The notes below the pieces were generated by a model. That model was not told where the DNA came from. It searched no databases and saw nothing but the letters and a program-made list of their open reading frames with translations. A stretch of 64,000 bases of DNA from Benincasa hispida (taxonomy: Eukaryota > Streptophyta > Magnoliopsida > Cucurbitales > Cucurbitaceae): the NCBI RefSeq assembly GCF_009727055.1, contig NC_052350.1:31871211-31935210 (forward strand), read 5' to 3'. Both the position numbers and the translations under genes were made by a program. Shown here one piece after another: positions 48,220 to 60,780 of the stretch; the first letter of the stretch is position 1, and each line of letters opens with the position of its first letter.

Positions 48220-48746
48220 TCTTGAATTTTGGTCAAACTAATATTCAATCTGTATTCCAAATAAAAAAAGATAAAGATGTTAGTTGGTATCTGTCTTTGG
48301 TTAAAGATTCAGGGACTAGGCATCCTTTAGTTGTTCATGTTAGTCATCATTCTGTAGAATGATCTTGTAGTGGTATTAGTGGTGGAGGTGGTGACCGATT
48401 GCTATGTTTAATTCTTCTTCTAGTTCTTCAAATGATCAAGTTATATGAGATGTTGGTTTTAATGGTGATTTGAAGGAAAAGATGTATTTAGAAGTAAAAA
48501 AATATTATCTAAGTGTTTTTAGGTAATAGTAGTGAATAAGAATGTTCAATTCAAAGCTACACGATGAAATTCAAAGTCACTTGAGTTGAAATATTTGTAA
48601 GAAGGTTGTCAATGGTATGATCGAGTATCTCATTACAAGAAGAGTGAGTTGTGGATGCTTAGAAAGTACATTTCAAACTCTAATTGTTCAATGAATACAA
48701 CTTAAAATTGTCGTAGGCAAGCTTCTTCATCTTTAATTGGGGATTG
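48220..48746 (+). pseudogene. MULE transposase N-terminal exons, part 1
   Basis: One plus frame reads WYLSLVKDSGTRHPLVVHVS (about 48280-48340). Later come DLKEKMYLEVKKYYLSVF, WYDRVSHYKKSELWMLRKYI and CRRQASSSLIGDC just before the Athila LTR at 48747. The last phrase corresponds to H-R-Q-A-S-S-x-x-I-G of MuDR-type transposases, after the Zn-ribbon-like N-terminal domain. Several stops and frame changes. The gene continues at 53919 after the LTR nest. Confidence 0.6.
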
Positions 48747-49451
48747 TGATAACGGGCAGAAATGCACGTTATTATAGTGCTATGTTCTTAAATAATGTTG
48801 GCTTACGTTGATAAAATATGTTAGATTGTGTCCAAAAAGCATTAAGTTCATAACATTGCAATCGCATGCGTTCATTGCATAGAAATAGTTAATTTTTGTA
48901 TTTTTATGCAGAATATGCGTTGACGCAAGGCGAAAAGTGCGATCACAAGAAATCAACGGTCGAGCGCAGCATTACCGCAAGGCTTTACGGTGATTTGTGC
49001 TCGCAATCATCTGCTCAAGAAGGTTCCGCATAGAGTCGGTGCAACTTGGTGGGCGCATCTGGGTGAAAGGCATAATTAATCATGATGGGACAGAAAGCCA
49101 ATGACGGTCAATCCCGAATTAAGTTGACAAACCACTAACGATAACAAGTACACTCAGCTTTTCAGTGACAAATATTCGGCGTATTAGTTAGAGAATTAAA
49201 GCCATCCCATCTGTTCAATCATAAGAGAGAAGCCGCCTTTCACCCCAAAGCTCTATAAATACCGAAGGCATCCTTCAGAAAAGAGGTTCAGCCGGTTCAG
49301 CATATTCAGCCAGTTCATAGTTTAGCCTTGTCCATAGTTTTCCTTTTTATTTTAAGGCAGAGCAAGAGAAGGGAAGAGACATCGGAAGATCGCTCAGGGC
49401 AACTCGAGAGAGAACCCGGAGGCATAGAAAGCAGAAAGCGGGCCGATTCTT

Positions 49452-51269
49452 TGATAACGGGCAGAAATGCACATTATCATAGTGCTAAGTTCTTAAACAA
49501 TGGTGGCTTGTGTTGATAAAATGTGTTAGATTGCGTCCAAATAGCATTAAGTTTATTATATTGCGGTCGCATGCGTTTATCGCATAGGAACAGTTGATTT
49601 TTGTATTTTTGTACAGAAGATGCGTTGACGCAAGGCGGAAATTGCGATCATAGGAAATCATTGGTCGAGCTTAGCATTACCGCAAGACTTTGCGGTGATT
49701 TTGTTCGAAAAAATTTTCTCAAGAAGGATTGCCGCAACTTGGTCGGCGCAACTTGGTGGACGCATCTGGGTGAAAGACATAATTAATCGCGATGGGATAG
49801 AAAGCTGATGACGGTCGAATCCGAATTAAGTTGACAGCCGCTAATAATAACAAGTACATTCAGCTTTTCGGTGACAAATATTCAGCGCATCAGTCAGGAA
49901 TTAAAGTCGTCCCATTTGTGCAATCATAAGAGAGAAGTCGCCTTTCATTCTCGAAGCTCTATAAATACTAAGGACAACCTTCAGAAAAAGGGTTCGAAAA
50001 ATTCATAAGTTCGGATCAGAGCTCTGCTCGTCTTTGTCCATAGTTTTCCTTTTTATTTTAAGGCAGAGCAAGAGAAGAGTAGAGACGCCAGAGATCGCTC
50101 AGGGCAACTCGAGAGAGAACTCTGAGGCGCAGAAGTAGAGAGCAGGCCGACCCTCGCGAGAGCGAGATTATCTTTTGAACACGAGTAGAAAAATAGTGTA
50201 AAAGCCTGAGAAGCAAGAGATTGCTACCAGGCTCTTTATTCTATTCTTGCATTGTTGTTTGTACTTCATCTTTATATTTATACAATGGAAGTTCTTATTC
50301 TACATCTGTTCACTCTCTTAGTACGCATGAGTAGCTAAACTAGTCGAATGGGTTGAGAAGAACTAAGCTAACATGACCTAGGAAGTTCATTGCTTGCGAT
50401 TGTCTTGTGTTATGCTGTGCCAAATATCCCTTTAGAGCTACTCGAGAGAGAGTCTAAAGAAAGAACCTAAGACTCGAGAGAGCTAGGTTAGAATCTAGAC
50501 TCGAGAGAGCAAGATCTGTCTCTTATACACATCTAGATGTGTATAAGAGACAGGTGTTATGCTGTGCCAAATATCCCTTTAGAGCTACTCGAGAGAGAGT
50601 CTAAAGAAAGAACCTAAGACTCGAGAGAGCTAGGTTAGAATCTAGACTCGAGAGAGCAAGATTAGAACTGCATAAACAAGAGATAGGGACTTAGCGATAA
50701 ACTCTGTTTGCCAACCTGCATCGCATGCATACTAGATATAGGAATGATATTATGTGATCGCCTTATTTGTGTGTGTGTCATTTTTTCATCGCATAAATAA
50801 GAATAGAGGCTTATATGTAGATTCTATAGACTTATCGCATATATCGCATGCGTTCTAGCATTAGAAGCCGTAGCATTCGCATCGAGAGATGGTTTACTAT
50901 TGTATGCATGTTGCATGATCGCAAAGCATGAATGCATTCTAGGGAGTGTTAGCCAAAACCCTTTCTCAACCCGTTCACCACATATTCATGTATCTTCCAT
51001 TTATCAACTCTTTTCAAACTCAGCCGCATTTGTTTATTTTTCATTACCACAAACAACAACCTCAACAACTATTGATTTATTTGGTTACCGCAAAGTTTTC
51101 CTAAAAATTACCACCGCATACTGTTTCCCTAAGTCCCTGAGTTCGACCTTGGACTTACCAGGAAACTCAGTAGGGTTTACACTTGGACTCTATTGAGAAA
51201 ACTTGAGTGCTCAATACATTTTCACCATCGCATTTCATCCACAATTCCACATCATAAAATAACGCATCA
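49452..51269 (+). mobile_element. Athila solo LTR B, nested in LTR A
   Basis: It starts TGATAACGGGCAGAAATGCA and ends AAAATAACGCATCA. LTR A resumes after it with TCTCGCGAGAGCGAGACTATC, matching B's own interior near 50152. It contains the adapter artefact at 50516-50553 with a 109-bp duplicated flank, so its true length is about 1.67 kb. Confidence 0.75.
50516..50553. other. Nextera mate-pair junction adapter (assembly artefact)
   Basis: Exact 38-bp mosaic-end palindrome. The 109 bp before it (50407-50515) are repeated exactly after it (50554-50662). Confidence 0.97.
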
Positions 51270-51915
51270 ATCTCGCGAGAGCGAGACTATCTTTTGAACA
51301 AGAGTAGAAAAGACAGTGTAAAAGCCTGGGAAGCAAGAGATTGCTACCAGGAGGCTCTTTATTCTCTTCTTACATTGTTATTTTGTATTTCAACTTTATA
51401 TTTATACAATAGAAGTTCTTATTCTACATCTGTTCACTCTCTTAGCACGTATGAGTAGCTAAACTTATCGAATGGGTTGAGAAGAACTAAGCTAACATGA
51501 CCTAGGATCTTCATCGCATGCGATTATCTTGTTTTATGTTGTGCTCACACCCCTTTAGAGCTACTCGAGAGAGAGTCTAAAGAAAGAACCTGAGACTTGA
51601 GAGAGCTATGTTAGAATCTAGACTCGAGAGAGCAAGATTAGATCTGCATAAATAAGAGATAGGGTCTTAGAGATAAGCTTTATTTGTCAACCTGCATCGC
51701 ATGCACTCTAGAGATAAGTATGATATTATGTGGTCGTCTTATTTGTGTGTGTATCATTTTGTCATCGCATAAATAAGAATAGAGGCTTATGTGTAGGTTC
51801 TATAGACTTATCGTATATATCACATGCGTTCTAGCATTAGAAGCTATAGCATTCGCATCAAGAGATGGTTTACTATTGTATATGTGTTGCATGAACGCAT
51901 CCTAGGAAGTGTTAG

Positions 51916-53596
51916 TGATAACGGGCAGAAATGCACGTTATCATAGTGCTAAGTTCTTAAACAATGTTGGATTGCGTTGATGAAATATGTTAACTTGCGT
52001 CCATTAAGCATAAATTCTATAATATTGCGGTCGCATGCGTTCAACACATTAGAACAGTTGATTTTTATATTTTTGTGTAGAATATACGTTGATGCAATGC
52101 AAAGATTACGATCATAGGAAATCATTGGTCGAGCACAACTTCATCGCAAGGCTTTGTGTTGATCGTGCTCGCAACATTCGCCCAAGAAGGGTCGCCGCAA
52201 CTTGGTCAGCGCAACATGATGGGTACATCTGGGCGAAAGGCCAATTAAGCATGATGGGACAGAAAGTTGATGACAGTCGAATCCAAATTAAGTTGACAGC
52301 CGATAACAGTCATAAAGTACATTTAGCTTTATCGGTGACAATTATTCGGCGCATTAGTTAGGAATTAAAGTTGTCTCATCTGTATAACTAGGAGAGAGAA
52401 GCCGTCTTTCACCATGGATGCTCTATAAATACCAAGGGCATTCTTCAGAGAAGGGGTTGATCAATTCACGAGTTTAGCAGTTAGATTTCATACTTCAATT
52501 CACACGCTTTTGTTCTTAGTTTTCTTTCATTTTAAGGCGGACGCGAGGAAGGAAGTTGTGTCAATAGATCGTTCCGGTATGCTTGGGAGAGCACTAAAAG
52601 CTTCCAGGACAGAGAAAGGGCCGACGTTTGCGGAAGCGGGAACATATTTAGAACAGAATAAAGATTTCAATGTTAAAAGCCTCGGTCAGCAAGGAATTGC
52701 TACCAGACTCTCTACCTTTAACTTCCATAGTCATTTTGTACTCAACTCATTTATAAAAATGGGATTTTCTTCTCTATATTTGTTCACTCTCTATTATTCA
52801 CGCATAAGTAGCTAAATCAGTTGAATGGGTTGAGAAGCATTTAGCTAGCACATCTAAGGAATCTTCATTCTTTGCGATTATCTTGTTTATGTATGCTTCA
52901 TTCATCCATTAGAGATACTCGAGAGGGTAGTCTAAGGACAGGATCTAGACTTGAGAAGGTCAGGTTAGAATCTAGACTCGGGAGAGCCAGATTAGAACAC
53001 ATAATCAAGATATAGGAGCTTAGGAATGAGCACTATTTGTTATCAATGCATCACATGCATCCTAGAGATAGGATATGATTGTATGCGGTCACCTTGCTTT
53101 CATGCATTTTGCAACATCGCATAGGACAAGAGTAGAGACTTAGGGATAAGCTTTATGGACACTTTTGCATCCAACATATGCGTCCTAGACTTAGGAGCAT
53201 CGCATTTACATTGGAAAATGACTTGCTGTGCATGGTTGTAACATGATCGCATAGTCTGACGTATTCCCGAGTAATGCTAGCTAAAGATCTTCTCAACCTG
53301 TTCATTGCATGCTCATTGCATCTATCAACGCAATTGTCTTTTCTCAATTCCGCCGCATTTGTTTATTTATATTTCATCAACACAAACAACAACCCACAAC
53401 TTATTTAATCGGTTACCGCAAAGCTTTCATAAAAATTACCAACGCAATCTGTTTTCACAAGTCCCTGTGTTCGACCCTGGACTTACTAGGAAACTCAGAG
53501 GAATTTACACTTGGATTTCGCTGGGAAACTTGAGTACACAATGCAATTCTATCAACGCATAGCATCCAAATTTCCACTTCATAAAACCAAGCATCA
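51916..53596 (+). mobile_element. Athila solo LTR C, nested in LTR A
   Basis: It starts TGATAACGGGCAGAAATGCA and ends AAAACCAAGCATCA. The flanking 5-mers GTTAG (51911-51915) and GTTAC (53597-53601) differ at one base. LTR A resumes with CCGAAACCCTTCTCAACCCG, as predicted from LTR B (AAAACCCTTTCTCAACCCG near 50958). 1681 bp. Confidence 0.85.
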
Positions 53597-53918
53597 GTTA
53601 CCGAAACCCTTCTCAACCCGTTTACCGCATACTCATCGCATCTTCTGTTTTATCAACTCTTTTCGAAACTCCGCCGCATTTGTTTATTTTTATTACCGTA
53701 AACAACAAACCAAACAACTATTTGAGTTACCAGTTACCGCAAAGTTTCTTGAAAATTACCACTGCCAAACAGTTTCCCAAGTCCCTGAGTTCGACCTTGG
53801 ATTTACCAGGAAACTCAGTGGAGTTTATACTTGGATTCCGCTGAGAAAGCTTGATTGTTCAATGCATTTCCATCACCGCATTTCATTCCATATTTTCATC
53901 GCATAAAATAACGCATAA

Positions 53919-54263
53919 AATTGCTTGAATGAGGATTTTAGGTTTATCTCTATTGATCACTCCCTTCCTTGAGATATTGTTTATAAGGCTCGTATTAAGC
54001 TTGGTGTTAATATTAGTTATCAAAAATCTTGGAGGGCAAAAGAAAATATATTAAGATCATTAAATGGTGATACAACTAATCATATAACTTGATTCCACAG
54101 TTTTTTGAAAGGTTGAAAGAAATGAATCCAGGTATTGTTACAAATGAAGTATTCTTCTTATAAAATTTACACCATTGTCTATTATAGATGGACTATGATA
54201 GACATCTATCACTGTCTATCAGTTATAGTTGTGCATCACTGTCGATCACTATCTATCAATAAT
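53919..54263 (+). pseudogene. MULE transposase, part 2
   Basis: It resumes after the LTR nest with KARIKLGVNISYQKSWRAKE and NILRSLNGDTTNHI, then F-L-K-G and N-P-G traces (about 53985-54140). The Y-x-K-A-W-R-A-K/R-E pattern is typical of the transposase segment before the catalytic core. A minisatellite scrap follows (54180-54263), then the copia-type LTR. Broken by stops. Confidence 0.6.
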
Positions 54264-55999
54264 AGTTGTGTTGGGATTGATGCCCTAAAGTCTCGTGTCC
54301 TGTAGTTTGTAAACAGTTTGTACGAACGCTTGTGATGTATAATAGATGATATTTACTTCATTTCTTGACTTTGCACATTTGGTGTTTTATTTGCTTTACA
54401 ACAAATAGATAAACTTAAAATCCCCAATTGTCTTTATGTAACTTAAGCATGTATGTGATGACATACAAGTGGATCATGTCTTAATGATAACCAAAATGGT
54501 CTGTAGTATATGGATATAGGAGGGAAACCTTATCCTGGTAATGCTATAGATGCGACCCGCTTTGTGAAATAGTTACAAGTGTTGTGACTTGTCACAGATG
54601 GTCTGATCCTGATCATTTGTGTAGGGGACATGCGAGCGAGGGCGTCCTATATAAAGAGTTTGTATAAGACCTGACCACGAAGTGTTACGTCTTGTCATAT
54701 AACCCCGTTCATGATAGAGATTTCACTTCACTAGGATGACCATAGGTAACATGACCTCAATCCTAAGTGAGTTGGGAACTCCTGCCATTGAGGGTGGTCC
54801 TTTGATTTGCTTGGGTGCGGTGGCCAGAACGCCGACTCAAACCTACCACTTTGGGGATTTGTCTGATTTAGGAGTTGGGAACTTAGCTACACAAGATGGA
54901 GTTCACTCCTGCCCCAAAGCAGGAGTAAGTAAATAGATTGCTCCCTTAAGGGTTGATCCCGAGGCTTGAACGATGTGGCGCCACACACCTTCTCATGGCC
55001 TGAGAGGTGTTCACACATAGTAGGACTATGTTATATTGTTCATTAGAGGGATCAGTGGTATTTAAGAAGTAAGATGTAACTATAGAGACAAAACGGTAAA
55101 TTGACCCAGCTGTACTTACAAGCATCTATGAAGGGTCATTGTACTGATGATTGGTTATATCCGATGGACATAGAAATATATCTGTGGTAAGAAGAGTTTA
55201 GTTGTCAGTCTTTAGTGGAATGACTGGCAACTAACGGATGGTGGATATTGTGGCTAAAGAGTTTAGTCAGTTATTCACGTACCGTTGAAGCTTCGAGCTA
55301 TAGGTTCATAAGGTCCCCTTGGTAGCTTGGATACAAGTTGAGAATCTGTTTTTGGCTCAGTTTGAAATGTTCAAATTGACAAGAGGGAATTTGATTATAT
55401 ATGATATAATTGAACTAGTTAATTATATATATAATTGACTTTATGTATGAGATACATTAATTTGGAGGAAATTGGATATAAATATGATTTATATCTAGTG
55501 GAGGAAAAATATTATGGTTAATATATGATATTAAACCATAGGTTATGAATATAATGTGATTATATTTATTATTTATTAATTGGACGGTTATGGGATAATT
55601 GGTCGGCATCTCTTCTGTTTCTGTAACTGATGAGTAAGATGAAGAATTGTTTTGAGACGCTTAAATAGCTTACGGTGTGTTTCAATTCTAGAGGGTCATC
55701 GCTTAGTAAATCAGAGCATATATGTAAGACCCTAACATTAAATCTAAAGTGGGAAGTTAAATAGAGAAGAAAAATCGAGAAGAAAAATCCTAAGTAAGGA
55801 TATTGGAACAAAGGGAGGAAAACATCAAAATCATCCAAAAAGGGTGACCAAAATCCAAACGCCTATGAAGGACTTAAAACATGTGGACGCAAGAAGGCAT
55901 GGAGGATGGAGGCAAGAAAACTTTTTAAAAAAAATGGCTTAAGGGTTGCATACAACCAACGCAAAGGCATACATGAGCCATGCGGACACGGACAGCAAG

Positions 56000-56470
56000 C
56001 ATGCGTTGAGTGAAGCATGCTAGGCGCGCCGGCTAGGCGTCAAGGCCAAACGCACAGGCCATACGCCAAGCGTGTAGGCCTTGCATCGAGGCTAAGTGCA
56101 CAAGCCATGCGCCAAGCGCGCAGGCCATGCATTGAGGCCAAGCACATAGGCCATGCGCCAAGCGCGCAAGCCATGCGTCAAGGACAAGCACGCAGGCCGT
56201 GCGTCGAGCGCACAGTTCATGCGTTGATGGTGTATGCCGTGTGCCTACCTATGCATCGAATGGACAAGCGAGCAAGCCATCCTATACGTCGAATCACTGC
56301 TGAGTCTGCCGAGCAACCATGTGTCGATGCGCCAGGCCAAGTGCACGCCCATGCGGCCGAGCAAGCGTGCAAGCGCCTAGGTCACACACCATGCATCGAT
56401 GGTCAGCACCATGCGTTCACGCTTAGTAGGCCGAGTAAGCACACCTAGAAAGCCATGCGTCGAGGGTGAG
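56000..56470 (+). repeat. GC-rich minisatellite with GCCATGCGCCAAGCGCGCAG units
   Basis: About ten imperfect units of roughly 30-40 bp built on GCCATGCG-CAAG-GCGCAGG and ATGCRTCGAGG phrases. It gives an open frame (56017-56448) rich in Arg, Gln and Ala that is a by-product of the repeat, not a gene. CpG-rich, in strong contrast to its AT-rich surroundings. Confidence 0.85.
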
Positions 56471-58044
56471 CGGCCACCCAATGCATTGGTGATGGCCAAC
56501 TTATGCGTTGGCTAAGTTGGACTTTGATGAAGGAAATGTGAATTGCTATGCATCAAGGACAAAAGGTGAGGCTAATTGATGGAAAACTTCAAGGGAGGAT
56601 GCCAAGGGTATACGAATATAAGACTTAAACAATTTAAGTAGAGAAATATGTGAGGTATTTAGGTGATTTAGGTGGCAAAAAAAGGATCACATAAAATTCT
56701 AGTAAGAGGTGGCTAAGAGAGATTTCATGCAATTGAAGTCTTATCACCCCAAGTAGGAGGTGGGTGAAGGAGATTTCATGCAGAAAAGGAGACTTTGGCT
56801 GGCAAGCTGAAATAAGAACAACTCAAGGCTAGGCTAAGGATAGGCTGGGTAGACTGAATGTTGGCAGTTCCAAAATGAGACAAATGGGAGTTGTGTTATC
56901 AACATGGGGTGAGTCTGAAATGGCTATAAATAGGGGAGTTGGGCAAGGGGAATTCATTCATACCAGCACCTAAATTGTATGTTGAGAGCATATTAAGAGA
57001 GTGACGTTTGAGTTATTAGGCTGCCAAGTTGATTGGAGATCAAAAGAAACAAGGTTGCGTTGGTGAGGCACCTAGTCAACCGGATGCACAACCAGCCCAC
57101 ACCCTGCGCACACGCAGTACTGTGTCCGTCCGTCCACGCGCGCATTGCTCGACGTATCCCGTGCACAGCCCAACGCAGCAGCCTCCCCCGTGCAGCGCAT
57201 CACGCACAGCACAACGCACGCCTAAATGCGCCAGCTCCCTGTGCGATGCAGCATGCCCACTCTGCCTACTGCCCAACGCCCAGCTGCCTATTTCGGACCA
57301 AATAACCTCTAAAGAGGCTAATTTTGGTATTTTGGCTAATTTTGAGTAGGGTAAACTGGTATTTTCAATCTATAATGGTATTTTGGTTAGTTTGACGTTA
57401 TTTATTGATATAACAAATATTAATTGAGGAATTTCCATTAATATGGAGGAATTCACAAGAAAGTAGTCTAAAGGTGATTTTAGTGGAAAAACTTGCTGAC
57501 GGTGAGTGTTTACTTAGTTTTATGCTTTGATATGTGAATAAATGCATATGTAAGTACAAAATACATGCTTATGATGTTATGTTGATTGCCATGATATTGT
57601 TTGTGATATTGCTATGGAAACTGAGATTATACCCAGATTACATAAGTTAGCATGCTTAATAAATGGTGCTTGGTGGGAAAATATAGTCGGCCTCGATCGG
57701 CGGGAAATAATAATCGATGACAACCGGCGGGAAATATAGTCAAGTACCTAAGCATGACTAACGGGATAAAGAATTGTCGGTGTGCACATTGGCGGGAAAA
57801 GTGGGTTATAGGAAAGTTTCCATAAAAATTTCTGATAATGTGTCCATGATATGAGCATGCCACGTATAGCATGGAACTGAAGGATGTTGATTGAATGAAT
57901 ATATACATGATCATGCATAAATTATACTGAGATTATGATTATATGATTGATTTCCCAAAAACATGATTTGCAAAGTGATTATTATTCTAAAAGAAAAACT
58001 CATTGGGCTTAGTAGCGCACACTCTTCCAAATGTTTTCTTATAT

Positions 58045-58070
58045 CCCCCCCCCCCCCCCCCCCCCCCCCC
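58045..58070. repeat. Homopolymer run of 26 C
   Basis: An unbroken C run where the related LTR copy 1 has only a short CCCC (ATAATCCCCCTCAGGTAGC near 13950). Its length is unreliable in any short-read assembly. Confidence 0.9.
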
Positions 58071-59119
58071 TCAGGTAGCAAAGCAAAGCAATTCAGGAAA
58101 GGAGTCTACTAACCACCATCACACCAGGACTTTGTAAATTCTCAGGGCACGGTTCGCGATCATGTAAAAAAAAATATAGGAAAAATTGAACTATGTATCT
58201 GAAAGTTAGATAAAGTGTTGTAAACAATGTTGAAATCTTTAATAGAGGGGGGAGGGGTGGGGGAATGTTAAATTTAAATGTTGTCTTGGAATAGTGGTGT
58301 ACCCTCATGCTCCCTTCCCCGGTCTTGAGGGTTAAGGCTAGGGAGGGTGTAACAATATACGATAGTGCTATTTACTGAACGATCGCTTACACCTGCGCAC
58401 ATTACTTACTAAATGATCACTTATCTTTTTACTAAACAATCGTTTAGTGTCACCACCCTGCCCCAGACCACCTTCTTTAGCCTAGAGGAAGCGTGACTGT
58501 AGCAGTTACCAAACTCTTGGGCTGACACTTACTACCTAATAACTCTTGTAGAATAAACTCTGATACCAATTATAATTCATATGCAACGGACGTCTTTAGG
58601 CCCACAATTTATTAACTTAGAACATAATATGTTTAGAGTCATTTACAACACTAGATTTACAAGTCCCAAAACCCACAAACCCTTATCCCTATATGAACAA
58701 TAGTAAACATATGTACAATATTAACCGTAACCACCTAGCAAACGGTTTACAAGTCTTTTAGTCCTTTAGTGGCGGAGTAGATACTGAGCTATCTTCAAAG
58801 ATTGACCGCTACCTGTGGGGGAGAAAAACAAAACATTTTGAAAACGGGGTGAGCTTACGCTCAGTGCAGTGACCGAGAAAACATAGTAAATTCTCATGCA
58901 TAATTTCAGAAGATAGTTTTATCTGAAATATAATTTAATGCAGCATAAACAATTTCCAAGCGTAATGTATATTAAATTGTTTTAAACATAAAACAGTAAA
59001 ATCATTTCTCAAATCAAAGTACTGTATAATGGGTAAAATAATCCCAACACTAATTGCTAGTCCAGAGAGAATCCTTTGTTCAATCTCTGACTTAGTTCAC
59101 CTGTGGCCACATTAGGTAC

Positions 59120-59303
59120 TACTGCTCAGATACCTTCTCCTTGTACTTCAGTATCGAGCTATTAGGATACCTTCTCCAACGTACTTCAGTATCCCATTGG
59201 TTTGGTACCTTCTCCAACATACTTCAGTACCAATAGATACCTTCTCCTTGTACTTCAGTATCTAGTTGGGTGGATGCCTTCTCCTTGTACTTCGGCATCG
59301 CAT
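59120..59303 (-). repeat. Minisatellite of GATACCTTCTCCTTGTACTT units
   Basis: Five imperfect units of 30-40 bp (GATACCTTCTCC-TGTACTTCAGTATC plus a spacer). Each unit begins and ends with a GATAC/GTATC pair, so it can form a small hairpin. Confidence 0.8.
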
Positions 59304-60423
59304 TTTACCAAAACTATTTATAAACAACCTTTCTCTTTAAAGCATGTCCAGTATAACACATATACAACGTGGCTTTAAAGAGGGTAACGCATGCTGGATA
59401 AAATCAATACATTTACATATGTAAATAATATTTCAACAGTATGCATGAGTTCAAACTTGCTTGGAAACCAGTTTGTAAAATTAGTAGGCATGAGAATTAT
59501 TTTTGCAAATATGCTTTCTGTAAATGTTGTAATCCAAAACAGCTTAAAAACATTTTAATTCGAAAACATTTTAGCCACTCACCTTGATTTCTTAGGAGCT
59601 TTTCACTCTAGTGGCTCATCGGGCTCCTTTTCACCCCTAGAATCTAGATTCAATTTACAACTTAGATTACTCATAGTTCTAAACCTTATTTAAAAATACT
59701 TCCTTCTACAAACTTATTCTAAAATGTCTTAAAAATATTATCCTAAACTTTCACCTCAGAATTCCTCGTGGTTTGGCTGGAATCTCAAAATATTCAAGAC
59801 TGGCCCAGACTAATCCGACAGTCTGACCCTTCTGCCTTCTTCTCAACCTCCAGCCCAGTTCCTTTGAGCTTTTTCCTCTGGCAGCCCTATTCTGCAAACT
59901 AGACTTCCAGATCTTTGGGATGGCTTATCCAAATGCACGAGTAAATTGGAAGATCTCCTCGTCCAAAGTTGACATATTCCTTTGAACTCTCACTATCCTC
60001 TACTTTCTCTACGAAAATTATGATTTTTGAAAATGAAATCCCAACTCCCTATATATAGGCATTCAAATTGCTCGTGGGATTGACAGCACCTACTTGGCTG
60101 GATGGCCAAATGTTTAATCCTCCCTTTATCAACATAAGCTGACTTTACCTTAGGTCAATGTGTTCTTCCAAAATGCATCCAACACAATTTCTTAGGGTTT
60201 AAGAATTTCTCTTAATCGGACACCTAAATTTTAATTGACGTTTGTCCTTACGTCTTCAAGATTTGTTTGTATTCAAATTAGGGTTTTTAAATGCATAATC
60301 CATAAGAACGCGGCCAAATTCAATGCATAAATACTTACCCGGCCGTTCGATGCATAGGCGAGGCCCTTTGATCGTGTGGGCGTGATGTTCGAATGCAGCA
60401 CCGGACAAGGCTTGGCTGATGCA

Positions 60424-60780
60424 TAGGTTGCTCTCGCTCTCTCCACTCTCGCTGGTGTCACTCTCTCCACTCTCGCTGGTGTCGCTCTTTCCCACTTCTT
60501 CGCTCATAATCTCGCTCTCTCCAACTTTCTTGCTCATAATCTCACTCTCTCTAATCTCGATCTCTCCCACTTTCTCGCTGGTCTTGCTCTCTCCAATTTC
60601 GCTCTCTCTCATTTTCTCTCCAATCTCGCTCTCTCTACTCTCGCTCTCTCTCACTTTCTCGCTGGTCTTGTTCTCTCCAATCTCACTTTCCCCCATTTTC
60701 TCGCTCAAAATCTTGCTCTTAATGATCTCGCTGGTCTCGATCTCAATGATCTCGCTGATCTCACTCTGAACAATCTCGCT
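60424..60780 (-). repeat. GAGAGCGAGA-type purine array of LTR copy 2
   Basis: CTCGCTCTCTC/CACTTTCTCGCTGGTC units on the plus strand, the counterpart of 12045-12432 in copy 1. The long open frames here (Glu/Ser/Ile-rich on the minus strand, Ser/Leu-rich on the plus strand) are by-products of the repeat. Confidence 0.85.

Larger units (their letters stand above)
48747..53918 (+). mobile_element. Athila solo LTR A, interrupted by two further LTRs
   Basis: The LTR pieces are 48747-49451, 51270-51915 and 53597-53918. It starts TGATAACGGGCAGAAATGCA and ends AAAATAACGCATAA (normally CATCA). The flanking 5-mers are GATTG (48742-48746) and AATTG (53919-53923), 4 of 5 identical, inside the MULE gene. 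The TATA box CTCTATAAATA lies near 49252-49261. It contains LTR B and LTR C. Confidence 0.75.
55724..58354 (+). mobile_element. Gypsy-like solo LTR (copy 3), TSD ATATA
   Basis: It starts TGTAAGACCCTAACA and ends GGGAGGGTGTAACA. The perfect TSD ATATA lies at 55719-55723 and 58355-58359. It is collinear with copies 1 and 2: TATAAATA at 56925-56932 followed by GGGGAGTTGGG, the AGTCGGC-TCGGCGGGAAATA zone near 57685, and CCTCAGGTAGC near 58070. It carries GC-rich repeats (56000-56470 and 57075-57290) and a run of 26 C (58045-58070). It lacks the TGGTATCAGAG motif present in copies 1 and 2. Confidence 0.85.

Noticed and set aside
6989..50553. Four perfect 38-bp palindromes as possible protein-binding or integration sites
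   Set aside because: They are the Nextera Tn5 mosaic-end junction, an exact match to a library adapter.
56017..57349. Arg/Ala/Gln/Pro-rich frames in the GC-rich segment, possible protein gene
   Set aside because: Produced by GC-rich minisatellites within a solo LTR with a perfect TSD. No start context, introns or domain.
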